Source: VBCK01 sp036270655
GTDB taxonomy: Bacteria; Pseudomonadota; Gammaproteobacteria; Burkholderiales; Burkholderiaceae_F
Assembly: GCA_036270655.1 (NCBI GenBank)
Contig: DATBCD010000010.1
Location: 1 to 9,892, forward strand
DNA length: 9,892 bases
Reading direction: 5' to 3'
This document shows positions 1-6,390 of the stretch, piece by piece. The notes under the pieces are model-generated. The model was not told where the DNA came from, searched no databases, and saw nothing but the letters and a program-made list of their open reading frames with translations. The translations under genes were made by a program, and so were the position numbers. The first letter of the stretch is position 1. Each line of letters opens with the position of its first letter.

Positions 1-363
1 GGCCACCGCGACCTGCGTCGAGGTCCCCGCGGCGCCTTCGACCGAGTAGGCCAGCTGGCAGTCGGCTGCGTCCGTCAGCAGCCGCTCCTCGACCAGGCTC
101 GGCAGAGCCTGGCGCAGGCGCGCCTCCGTCATCCGGGGCGCCTCCAGCAGCGCGGTGAACACGTCCGACGCGTCGAACAGCAGGTCCACCGACGAGGCTT
201 TGGGCAGCAGCGACAACGGGGCATCGCCCGCGCTGGCAGGCTGCATCGACTCATCGATGGCTCCATAGCCGACCACGGTGGCGGCGCTCATCGATCCTCG
301 ACCGCCGCCCTCGAGCAGCGCGCGCCGCGGCGGCAGGAACGCCAGCAGGCGCTGGAAGCTCAT
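1..363 (-). CDS. gspL: Type II secretion protein GspL, N-terminal part (cut by window edge)
   Basis: GspL is the inner-membrane assembly-platform protein of the T2SS. Its cytoplasmic actin-like domain binds the ATPase GspE and its periplasmic end binds GspM. Only the first 121 codons are visible, open from the ATG at 363 to position 1. The segment containing VFTALLEAPRMTEARLRQAL followed by PSLVEERLL matches the GspL N-terminal pattern in which a short 'v.lP....rlrqALp.LvEe.l' helix precedes a strand. The start lies 5 bases after the gspK stop, so translation is probably coupled. The first ~25 residues are Arg/Gly-rich, and a second in-frame ATG at residue 25 is a possible alternative start. 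Identification rests on this motif plus its position directly after gspK, where gspL is expected. The membrane helix and periplasmic domain lie outside the window. Confidence 0.85.
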   Translation of the reverse strand, partial: MSFQRLLAFLPPRRALLEGGGRGSMSAATVVGYGAIDESMQPASAGDAPLSLLPKASSVDLLFDASDVFTALLEAPRMTEARLRQALPSLVEERLLTDAADCQLAYSVEGAAGTSTQVAVA

Positions 364-368
364 CCGGC

Positions 369-1499
369 TCACAGCTCGCGCTCCCACATGACGGTGACCG
401 GACTGGCGCCTGAGCGCCTGACCAGCGCCTCCATCCGGGTGTCGGCGCGCTGCAGCTTGATCTCGCCGCGGACGAAGAAATAGCTCGAGTTGGCCGACAC
501 GTCGCTGGTCGTAAAGGGCGAGCCCCGTCCGCGCAGCCTGTTCAGGATATCCCCGGTGTCGCGGAAAGGAATCCGATCCCGATCGGCCACCAGCGCGCGC
601 GCGTCCGACAGGGGCAGGTTAATTTCGGCCGCGATCAGCTCGGCCGTGGCCGTGTTGAAGTTCACCGGCGTGCGCGCATCCAGCACTACGACGTAGGGCG
701 CGAGGCGCTGGCCGACCGCCGGATCCAGCCCGGGAACCCGGGCCACGTCCTCCGGAAAGACCAGCGGCAACGCAGGTGTGGCACTTGCGATCGGTACAGG
801 CGCGCCCGCTGGCGCCGCTGACATGGCGGGGCTGAACGTTCGAACGACATAGGCCGAGATCAGATCGGCCGTCGGCTCCGGCAGCGCCAGCTCGGAGGCC
901 AGGCGCGCCAGAACGGCGTGCTGGGCCTCATCGACCGAGCCGTTGCCGCCCACCAGATTGCGCAGATTCAGCCGCGACTGCGCATCCTCGATGCCGCCCG
1001 ACATCAACGCCTGGGACGCGAGCGCCGAGCTTTCACCGAGCTGGTCCAGGCGCGTTTCGGCCAGCGGCTGCGCCCACGGCTGATTCAAGGCGTCGTAGGG
1101 GTTGGTGGCAGCGTTCTCGCGCAGAAGCGAGCTGGCCCAGTCGAACGAGCCGCGCAGCAGCAGTCGACTCTGCGACATCAGCTGCTGGTTGTCGATCGTG
1201 CGCACCAGCACGAACTGGCGCCAGAAAAGGCCCGTGACGATCATCGTGGCAATGACGGCGACGAACAGGGCCATCAGCAGCGCCGCCCCGCGTGCCCTCT
1301 CCCCCGGCCCTTTCCCGGCCGAAGGCCGGGAAAGGGCTGGAGGAAGAGAACGAGGGGGCTGGGCTGGCCCCCTCGTGCTCCCCCAGCCAATGTGAACGGC
1401 TGATCGCATACGCAGGGGGTGAGCAAGCGTTCTTCTCCCCTCTCCCGCTTGCGGGAGAGGGGCGGGGGAGAGGGCAGCGGGCTGCTGACGGCCAATCAT
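369..1499 (-). CDS. gspK: Minor pseudopilin GspK with an abnormally long N-terminal leader
   Basis: GspK is the largest minor pseudopilin and caps the T2SS pseudopilus with GspI and GspJ. The prepilin-peptidase site is RARG/AALLMALFVAVIATMI, cleaving after Gly71 and followed by a ~20-residue hydrophobic helix. As in other GspK proteins, the residue after cleavage is not followed by the Phe-Thr-Leu-x-Glu of the other pseudopilins, and Glu+5 is absent. Family motifs include SRLNLRNLVG (near 177) and PVNFNTATAELIAAEI (near 280, the NxNTA region). The mature part (~305 residues) has normal length. From the ATG at 1499, which sits 8 bases after the gspJ stop, the leader is 71 residues, far longer than usual, because a palindromic repeat (1294-1475) is read through in frame as Pro/Gly/Arg-rich peptide. 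A second ATG at 1409 would still give a 41-residue leader. No ATG, GTG or TTG lies between 1409 and the cleavage site. Identity is firm; the start is uncertain. Confidence 0.9.
   Translation of the reverse strand: MIGRQQPAALSPAPLPQAGEGRRTLAHPLRMRSAVHIGWGSTRGPAQPPRSLPPALSRPSAGKGPGERARGAALLMALFVAVIATMIVTGLFWRQFVLVRTIDNQQLMSQSRLLLRGSFDWASSLLRENAATNPYDALNQPWAQPLAETRLDQLGESSALASQALMSGGIEDAQSRLNLRNLVGGNGSVDEAQHAVLARLASELALPEPTADLISAYVVRTFSPAMSAAPAGAPVPIASATPALPLVFPEDVARVPGLDPAVGQRLAPYVVVLDARTPVNFNTATAELIAAEINLPLSDARALVADRDRIPFRDTGDILNRLRGRGSPFTTSDVSANSSYFFVRGEIKLQRADTRMEALVRRSGASPVTVMWEREL
1294..1475. repeat. REP-like palindromic doublet with 13-bp inverted ends
   Basis: A 182-bp element is bounded by GCCCTCTCCCCCG (1294-1306) and its exact reverse complement CGGGGGAGAGGGC (1463-1475). 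Inside are three perfect stem-loops: 1307-1320 with 1324-1337 (14-bp arms, loop GAA), 1351-1359 with 1367-1375 (9-bp arms, 7-base loop), and 1437-1448 with 1451-1462 (12-bp arms, loop TT). The last, CCCCTCTCCCGC-TT-GCGGGAGAGGGG, is of the kind found scattered between genes in many GC-rich proteobacteria (from memory). The head-to-head layout resembles a BIME, two REP units in opposite orientation. It overlaps the gspK 5' end and is translated in frame there. It could influence transcript stability or translation between gspJ and gspK. Copy number elsewhere cannot be judged from this window. Confidence 0.75.
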
Positions 1500-1507
1500 T
1501 TTTCAAA

Positions 1508-2113
1508 TCACCCCACCAGCATCACCCGTCGGAACGTCGTGCCGTCGCCGCGCGTCACCACCACTTCCACGCCGGTCGGGGTGTTCACATCGTTCTGCGG
1601 TGGAACCACCCAGCCTTCATTGCCGCGCCAGACGCGCACCTGCATCGAGGCGACCCCGGGCAGCAGGCGCGCCGCCGCCGGCGTCGAGTTGAACGCCGCC
1701 TGGACGCTGCGCATCGGCGCAGAGCACTGGCGCATCAAGACGCCGTCGATCACGGAATACGCCACTTCCTGCACCGCGCTGGCGCCATCCGGCAGCGGCT
1801 CCGAAAACCGCAGGATCTGCAGAGTCGTGGCGCCATTGACGGTCTGCACGCGCACCGGCGGCCCGCCCGCGGGCACCAGCGTCGGGCTGGCGGCGTGCGC
1901 CAGGTCGCGTTCCATCTGGCCGAAACCGGTCAGCAATGCGCGCACGTCGTCGGCTTCGGGTCCCAGCCGGTCGCGCGTCGCAACCAGCGCCGACAGGCCA
2001 CGCCACGCGATGATCGCCACGATCGACATGATCGAGATGGCCACCAGCAGCTCGACCAGCGTGAATCCATGGCCGGGTCCTCCCGGTGCGAGCGAAGTCG
2101 GCTTTGAACGCAT
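1508..2113 (-). CDS. gspJ: Minor pseudopilin GspJ
   Basis: GspJ forms the pseudopilus tip complex with GspI and GspK in the inner membrane and periplasm. The class III leader ends at GPGHG/FTLVELLVAISIMS, with Gly16 at -1, Phe at +1 and Glu at +5, followed by a hydrophobic helix. The remaining ~165 residues include SMQVRVWRGNEGWV, a strand region typical of GspJ C-terminal parts, and the total of 201 residues is usual for the family. The ATG at 2113 lies 3 bases after the gspI stop. A TTG at 2119 overlaps that stop (TTGA) and would add two residues; ATG was preferred. The gene ends 8 bases before the candidate gspK start. It is separated from its neighbours by family order (G-H-I-J-K) as well as by the wider N-terminal pattern. 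Confidence 0.9.
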   Translation of the reverse strand: MRSKPTSLAPGGPGHGFTLVELLVAISIMSIVAIIAWRGLSALVATRDRLGPEADDVRALLTGFGQMERDLAHAASPTLVPAGGPPVRVQTVNGATTLQILRFSEPLPDGASAVQEVAYSVIDGVLMRQCSAPMRSVQAAFNSTPAAARLLPGVASMQVRVWRGNEGWVVPPQNDVNTPTGVEVVVTRGDGTTFRRVMLVG

Positions 2114-2115
2114 TT

Positions 2116-2505
2116 TCAATTAGCGGGCAGCACGGTCATCAGCAGTGCGTATTCGCGCTCCGAACCCGAGTCCGAATTGAGCACGCGCACCTGGACTCGC
2201 CGGAAAAACGGATTGGGCGTCGACTGGATCGACTGCTCGCATACGAATTGCAGCCCGCCCTGTTCGCAATCCTGCCGGTTCACGCCCACCGCCAGATGCG
2301 CGCTGGCCAGCCGCAGCTCCAGGACGCGGTTTTCGGCGGTCAGCACCGCCAGCAGCTTGGTACGGACGTCGCGCGCGCTGTTGGTCAGCGTCATCGCTCC
2401 GCGCACCGCGGCCAGCAACACCACGCCGATCACGACCAGCGCGACCAGCACCTCGAGCAGGGTGAATCCGGCGCCGGCGCGTTCAAGGGTTCGCGACGCG
2501 GCCAA
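2116..2505 (-). CDS. gspI: Minor pseudopilin GspI
   Basis: GspI is the minor pseudopilin thought to start tip assembly with GspJ and GspK. The peptidase site is RAGAG/FTLLEVLVALVVIGVVL with Glu+5, followed by the N-terminal helix. The C-terminal part, with VRVLNSDSGSEREYALLMTV, matches the short globular domain of GspI. Start choice is difficult. The only upstream ATG (2547) overlaps gspH by 65 bases and would give a 27-residue leader. The TTG at 2505 gives a 13-residue leader and a 129-residue protein, still overlapping the end of gspH by 23 bases. The TTG was chosen for leader length, but the ATG is not excluded. No convincing Shine-Dalgarno precedes either, consistent with translational coupling inside the gsp operon. 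Confidence 0.85.
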   Translation of the reverse strand: MAASRTLERAGAGFTLLEVLVALVVIGVVLLAAVRGAMTLTNSARDVRTKLLAVLTAENRVLELRLASAHLAVGVNRQDCEQGGLQFVCEQSIQSTPNPFFRRVQVRVLNSDSGSEREYALLMTVLPAN

Positions 2506-3007
2506 TTCCGTTCTCGTCGAATTCGACGGCGACGTCTGCAGCGCCATCGGCGATTTCGATCCGCCAGCGCGGCTGCACCCATTCGCGCGCGATCGGCAGA
2601 CGAAGCGCCGGCGCGTCCGGACTCAGAAGCGCCTGCTGCAACTGGCCTTCACGCGAGATCGCCAGCCGCGTCAGAGGCCGCTGCCAGGTGCGCTCGTGCA
2701 GCAGGTCGTCGTCGCTGAGCAATTGGCGCTCGCCGCCGGCTTCGCTGACGAATCGGTAGCCCCTCAGATCGCCTTCCCAGGAAATCGGCTGCTGGCGGAT
2801 CCGCGACTCATCGCTGGCCAGCGTCATCAGCAGGCCCAGCCGGCGCGCCTCCTCGGTCAGTGCCTGGCGCGGATCGGGCGCGCCGCTGAGCGAGATCACC
2901 GAAGTGGCCACCGCGATCAGCACGATCACGATCAGCAGCTCGAGCAGCGTGAAACCGCGCTCGAGGGCGACACGATCCTTACTGCGACCACGAACCGATA
3001 TCTGCAT
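2483..3007 (-). CDS. gspH: Minor pseudopilin GspH
   Basis: GspH is the minor pseudopilin that links the GspI-J-K tip to the GspG shaft. The leader ends at ALERG/FTLLELLIVIVLIAVAT with Gly18 at -1 and Glu+5. The middle contains RRLGLLMTLASDESRIRQQP and ISWEGDLRGYRFV, matching the helix-plus-strand start of the GspH/FimT fold, in which 'A..La..L..A..eA...' precedes a 'G..f.. ' strand. The ATG at 3007 gives 174 residues and overlaps gspG by 29 bases. An upstream ATG at 3064 would overlap gspG by 86 bases and give a 37-residue leader, so it was rejected. Name assignment rests on both sequence pattern and its place between gspG and gspI. Confidence 0.85.
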   Translation of the reverse strand: MQISVRGRSKDRVALERGFTLLELLIVIVLIAVATSVISLSGAPDPRQALTEEARRLGLLMTLASDESRIRQQPISWEGDLRGYRFVSEAGGERQLLSDDDLLHERTWQRPLTRLAISREGQLQQALLSPDAPALRLPIAREWVQPRWRIEIADGAADVAVEFDENGIGRVANP

Positions 3008-3437
3008 CCGGGCCCTCGCCGCCTGGCTGGCCGTCCCGACCGAAACTGAGGACATCGATCTCACCGTGCAGACCGGGATTCAGATACTGGTAGTCGTTGC
3101 CCCAGGGATCCTTGCGCACCGTGGGCGAGTCCAGGTATCCGCCCGCCTTCCAGTTGGGCGGAACCGGGTCCACTGTCGGCTTTTCGACCAGGGCACGCAG
3201 TCCTTGTTCCGTCGTCGGATAACGCCCGTTGTCGAGGCGGTACAGCTTCAACGCGTTCATCAGCGTGGCGATGTCCTGCCGGGCGGCGGCAACCCTGGCG
3301 TCGTCGGTGCGGCCGACCACGCGCGGCACGATCAGGGCAGCCATGATCGCCATGATCGTGATGACCACGATGATCTCGATCAGCGTGAAACCCCGCTTGG
3401 GGCCGGGAATCGAACGTGAGTCAGGCAGATACCGCAT
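2979..3437 (-). CDS. gspG: Major pseudopilin GspG
   Basis: GspG polymerises into the shaft of the T2SS pseudopilus, the periplasmic piston of secretion. The protein has a 16-residue leader ending at GPKRG/FTLIEIIVVITIMAIMA, with Glu+5 for assembly, then a globular domain. Diagnostic motifs are NGRYPTTEQGLRALV, KDPWGNDYQYLNPG and the calcium-binding C-terminal loop FGRDGQPGGEGPDADIGSW. The 152-residue precursor has family length. The ATG at 3437 was chosen; an open frame continues to 3536 but adds 33 residues with no pseudopilin character. It is the first gene of the minus-strand gspG-H-I-J-K-L run and is divergent from gspC, so its promoter should lie within 3438-3616. The T2SS orthologue is very well conserved, so this is the surest call of the gsp genes. 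Confidence 0.97.
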   Translation of the reverse strand: MRYLPDSRSIPGPKRGFTLIEIIVVITIMAIMAALIVPRVVGRTDDARVAAARQDIATLMNALKLYRLDNGRYPTTEQGLRALVEKPTVDPVPPNWKAGGYLDSPTVRKDPWGNDYQYLNPGLHGEIDVLSFGRDGQPGGEGPDADIGSWSQ

Positions 3438-3616
3438 CGAGGGATCAGCTGAAGATGTGAACGGAAATTGTTGAAACAGCGAGGCTTTTTGCGTTCGCCA
3501 AGCCGGGGCCCGCATGATACCGTGGCGCGCACCCACGTGGGCCGGCGGCGCGGCGCGACAATTGCGCCGATGCGCTCGGCCGCTCGGTGGCGCTTGAGAA
3601 TCGCAGTGCGCTCTGC
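3438..3616. promoter_or_regulatory. Divergent gspG/gspC intergenic region
   Basis: This 179-bp stretch separates two divergent T2SS transcription units and must hold both promoters if the genes are expressed from here. No good -35/-10 pair was recognised on either strand. It contains a 10-bp palindrome CCCACGTGGG at 3532-3541 and a short interrupted repeat GGCGC/GCGCC (3552-3556 with 3564-3568). Neither can be tied to a known regulator. If gspC starts at the GTG at 3587, the region shortens by 30 bases. Confidence 0.4.
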
Positions 3617-4240
3617 ATGCTCGCCAATTTAAGTCGATTGCTGATTCATCTGTTGGGCGCCGCGCTGGCGTGCGCCCAACTGGCTTACTGGTCGATTCGG
3701 CTGATGACGCCGCCTCCCGCGGCCGCGCCGGCTCCGCTGCGGGCCCTGGCCGTCCGTGACCCGGACCCGGTGCTGCTGGCGCGGGCTTTCGGCCAGCTCG
3801 AGCGCCCTGCGGCGTCGGCGATCGGCAATATCCAGGTGGCCGGCGTGTTCGCGGCCGGCCGCGATTCGGCGGCAGTGTTCGTGGTCGGTGACCGGCCGGC
3901 CAGGGCAGTCCGGCTGGGGCAGGAAGTCGCGCCGGGCTCGACGCTGGTCCAGGTTGATCCGCAGGGCGTGACGCTGGAATCGGGCGGGGTCAAACGCCAA
4001 TTGCGCGTGCCCAGTGTCGCGCTGGCGGGCACGACCGCTCCAGGGGCCGTGCGTGGCGCGAGCTTCGAGCGGCGCGGCAATGTGTTGACGGCACCGATGA
4101 TGGATGTGCCGCCGACGACCCACGCGACGGCGGGGCGGTCACCCGCGGGGGTGATGGCCGCGCGACCCGAACCGCGACCCGAGACGCTACCCGGCGCGCC
4201 CGGACGCCGCGAGATGATCGGCACGCCGACCCGGCAGTAG
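3617..4240 (+). CDS. gspC: Type II secretion protein GspC (short form, HR domain)
   Basis: GspC is the inner-membrane clamp protein that connects the T2SS inner platform to the outer-membrane secretin GspD. One membrane helix is seen at residues ~8-28 (LLIHLLGAALACAQLAYWSI), then a Pro/Ala linker, then the homology region at ~55-132 with ARAFGQLE, GNIQVAGVFAAGRDSAAVF, VRLGQEVAPGSTLVQVDPQ and GVTLESGGVKRQLRVP. The remaining ~70 residues are Pro/Arg/Thr-rich with no recognisable fold, so the PDZ domain or coiled coil found in longer GspC proteins is absent. The ATG at 3617 puts the helix near the N-terminus; a GTG at 3587 would add ten residues. It is divergent from gspG and ends 4 bases before the convergent phhA stop. 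Confidence 0.85.
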   Translation: MLANLSRLLIHLLGAALACAQLAYWSIRLMTPPPAAAPAPLRALAVRDPDPVLLARAFGQLERPAASAIGNIQVAGVFAAGRDSAAVFVVGDRPARAVRLGQEVAPGSTLVQVDPQGVTLESGGVKRQLRVPSVALAGTTAPGAVRGASFERRGNVLTAPMMDVPPTTHATAGRSPAGVMAARPEPRPETLPGAPGRREMIGTPTRQ

Positions 4241-4244
4241 CCGC

Positions 4245-5108
4245 TCAGCAGGATGTCGCAGCGCTGAACAGGCGGTCGCCAGGCTGTGCGCGATCCGGCG
4301 GCAGCGACGGCAACGGCAGCAACTGCTCGTAGATCGGCGCAAAGTCCTGCGCGGTCTGTTCGAACAGCTGGGCGAAACTGTCGATGACGAAATAGGTCTT
4401 CTGAAAGTCGTCGATTTCGTACCGGGTCCGCAGCACGCGACGCAGATCGAACCCGATCCGCAGCGGGCTGGGATCGGGCAGCGCCCGCTTCAGCTCGCCG
4501 GGCGACGACAGGATGCCGGCCCCGTAGACGCGCAGGCCGTGCGCGGTGTCGATCAGGCCGAACTCGACCGTGTACCAGTACAGCCTGGCCAGCAGCTCGA
4601 GCGCATTGCGTCGCTGCGCCTTCAACCCCCCTTCGCCGTACGCCTGCATGTAGTCGGCGAAGACCGGGTCGAACAGCAGCGGCACGTGCCCGAACAGGTC
4701 GTGAAACAGATCCGGCTCGACGATGTAGTCGAACTCCTCCGGGGTGCGCAGCCATACCGTGACCGGAAAGCGGCGCTGCGCCAGCAGGCGGAAGAAGGCG
4801 TCCTCCGGGATCAGGCCGGGCACGGCGACGATCCGCCAGCCGGTGGCACGCGAAAGGCGCTCGGATACGTCCTCGAAGCGGGGGATCCGGGCGCCCATGG
4901 CCAGATGCGCCAGCGCCTTCAGGAACTCGTCGCACGCGCGTGCCTCGACCAGCTTCAGTTGCCGCGCATGCAGGCGCGCATACAGCTCGTGCTGCTGCGG
5001 CGTGTAGTTCTCCCAGGACTGGTCGCAGGTGTAATCCCGGCGAGCCACCGAATAGTCGCCCCGCGGCGGGCGTTTCGATCCCCCGTAAGTGACCGGAGTG
5101 ACGTTCAT
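4245..5108 (-). CDS. phhA: Phenylalanine 4-hydroxylase
   Basis: This cytoplasmic, non-haem iron and tetrahydropterin dependent monooxygenase converts L-phenylalanine to L-tyrosine. At 287 residues it has the length of the compact bacterial enzymes, without the regulatory domain of animal homologues. The iron-binding triad is visible: His136 and His141 in DLFHDLFGHVPLL and Glu182 in YWYTVEFGLID, with spacing matching the Chromobacterium violaceum enzyme (His138, His143, Glu184, from memory). Further family blocks are TPEEFDYIVEPD and GAGILSSPGEL. The ATG at 5108 follows AGAGGA (5115-5120) by 6 bases, a good ribosome binding site, and lies 12 bases after the hppD stop, so the two genes form an operon. 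The pterin-recycling dehydratase phhB is not in the window. Confidence 0.97.
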   Translation of the reverse strand: MNVTPVTYGGSKRPPRGDYSVARRDYTCDQSWENYTPQQHELYARLHARQLKLVEARACDEFLKALAHLAMGARIPRFEDVSERLSRATGWRIVAVPGLIPEDAFFRLLAQRRFPVTVWLRTPEEFDYIVEPDLFHDLFGHVPLLFDPVFADYMQAYGEGGLKAQRRNALELLARLYWYTVEFGLIDTAHGLRVYGAGILSSPGELKRALPDPSPLRIGFDLRRVLRTRYEIDDFQKTYFVIDSFAQLFEQTAQDFAPIYEQLLPLPSLPPDRAQPGDRLFSAATSC

Positions 5109-5120
5109 CTAGGGTCCTCT

Positions 5121-6260
5121 TCAGGCGGTGGCGGCGCTCGGCTTCAACACGCCGCGCCGGATCTGGTCCAGCTCGATCGATTCGAACAGGGCCTGGAAGT
5201 TGCCCTCGCCGAAGCCTTCGTGTCCCTTGCGCTGGATGATCTCGAAGAAGATCGGACCGATCACGTCGCGCGTGAAAATCTGGAGCAGCAATTCTTTGCT
5301 CCCCGCATGCGGATTGCCGTCGATCAGGATGCCCAGCCGCTGCAGCTCCGCCAGCGGTTCGCCATGCCCGGGCAGGCGCGCGTTGACGCCTTCGAAGTAG
5401 GTGTCCGGCGTCTGCTGGAACTGCACGCCGCGCTCACGCAGCGCCGCGACCGCGCGATAGATGCCGGAAGTGGCGAGCGCGACGTGCTGGATGCCTTCGC
5501 CGCGATACACGTCCAGGTATTCGGAGATCTGGCTCTGATCGTCCGAGCTCTCGTTGATCGGGATCCGGATCTTCCCGCACGGACTGCACATCGCCTTGCT
5601 CTTCAGGCCGGTCTGCCGCCCCTCGATGTCGAAGTAGCGCACCTCGCGGAAGTTGAACAGCCGCTCGTAGAACTCGGCCCACTCCTTCATCCGGCCGCGG
5701 TGCACGTTGTGGGTCAGGTGATCGATCCGCAGCAGCCCCACGCCTGCCGGCTGCGGGTCCGCGGCGCCCGCGGCGGCCCCGGTCGGCTCGAAATCGACGT
5801 CGTAGATGCCGATGTCGCCGATGCAGCCGGCCCGGTAACCCGGCTCGCCCGCATGCTTGCCGCGCCAGCGGTCGACGAAGTAGATCAGACTGTCGCCGAC
5901 CCCCTTGATGGCGGGAATGTTCAGCTCCATCGGGCCGGATCGGGCGTCGAAGCCCCAGGCTCCGAGCTCCAGCGCCCGCCGGTAGGCCGCGGCGGCATCG
6001 CCCACCCGCAGCGCGATCGCGCAGATCGACGGTCCGTGCAGGCGCGCGAAGCGCTGGGCGAACGAATCCGGCTCGGAGTTGATGATGAAGTTGATGTCGC
6101 CCTGGCGGTACAGCGTCACCCGCTTGTGACGGTGCCGCGCCAGCGGCACGAACCCGAGGCTCTCGAACAGCGCGCCCAGGGCGGCGGGATCGGGGGCCGC
6201 GTATTCGACGAACTCGAAGCCGTCGGTGCCCATCGGATTGTCGAAATCGTTCTTGGCCAT
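5121..6260 (-). CDS. hppD: 4-hydroxyphenylpyruvate dioxygenase
   Basis: This Fe(II) enzyme converts 4-hydroxyphenylpyruvate to homogentisate in tyrosine catabolism. The protein has two vicinal-oxygen-chelate halves; the C-terminal half carries the metal ligands. From the ATG at 6260 (379 residues) these are His181 in LRIDHLTHNV, His259 in GEGIQHVALAT and Glu340 in GPIFFEIIQRKGHEGFGEGN. Other family marks are FEFVEYAAPDP at the start and FYERLFNFREVRYFDI. The open frame extends to 6335, but the added 25 residues are not typical, and MAKNDFDNPMGTDGFEFVEY fits the family N-terminus. It is first in the hppD-phhA unit, divergent from an Lrp-type regulator, which suggests substrate- or amino-acid-responsive control. 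A weak ribosome binding site precedes the start. Confidence 0.97.
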   Translation of the reverse strand: MAKNDFDNPMGTDGFEFVEYAAPDPAALGALFESLGFVPLARHRHKRVTLYRQGDINFIINSEPDSFAQRFARLHGPSICAIALRVGDAAAAYRRALELGAWGFDARSGPMELNIPAIKGVGDSLIYFVDRWRGKHAGEPGYRAGCIGDIGIYDVDFEPTGAAAGAADPQPAGVGLLRIDHLTHNVHRGRMKEWAEFYERLFNFREVRYFDIEGRQTGLKSKAMCSPCGKIRIPINESSDDQSQISEYLDVYRGEGIQHVALATSGIYRAVAALRERGVQFQQTPDTYFEGVNARLPGHGEPLAELQRLGILIDGNPHAGSKELLLQIFTRDVIGPIFFEIIQRKGHEGFGEGNFQALFESIELDQIRRGVLKPSAATA

Positions 6261-6373
6261 GGGGTTGCGCAGATTGGACCCTGGGTCGACAGTTTGCCGC
6301 GGACCGGCTGGCAGATCATTGCGATTGCGTCCCATCTATCGGGGGATTTACGCAATAAAATGCCTGGAATCTG

Positions 6374-6390
6374 TTACTGGATGGCAGTAA
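6374..6390. promoter_or_regulatory. Candidate Lrp-type operator dyad in the divergent hppD/regulator region
   Basis: TTACTGGATGGCAGTAA is an interrupted palindrome with perfect 6-bp arms (6374-6379 and 6385-6390) and a 5-base centre. It ends at the base before the regulator's ATG and lies about 115 bases upstream of hppD. Lrp/AsnC proteins commonly bind ~15-17-bp imperfect dyads and repress their own genes. A 14-bp direct repeat, AAATGCC(T/C)GGAATC at 6358-6371 and 6389-6402, flanks the dyad at 31-base spacing, about three helical turns. Assignment as an operator is inference from position and symmetry. Confidence 0.4.

Noticed and set aside
1292..2107. A 271-codon plus-strand frame across gspJ and the repeat
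   Set aside because: It is antisense to gspJ and begins in the REP-like element; its N-terminal 'LAGEGRGRG' type peptide is a well-known artefact of such repeats.
3438..3536. A 33-residue upstream extension of gspG
   Set aside because: It would give a leader of about 49 residues; the ATG at 3437 gives a normal 16-residue leader.
3532..3541. CCCACGTGGG palindrome between gspG and gspC
   Set aside because: A 10-bp GC-rich palindrome is expected by chance in such sequence and no regulator can be linked to it.
4238..4247. Bidirectional terminator between convergent gspC and phhA
   Set aside because: The stop codons are 4 bases apart and no hairpin with T-run is visible on either strand.
6261..6335. 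A 25-residue upstream extension of hppD
   Set aside because: The added residues do not resemble family N-termini, while MAKNDFDNPMGTDGF does.
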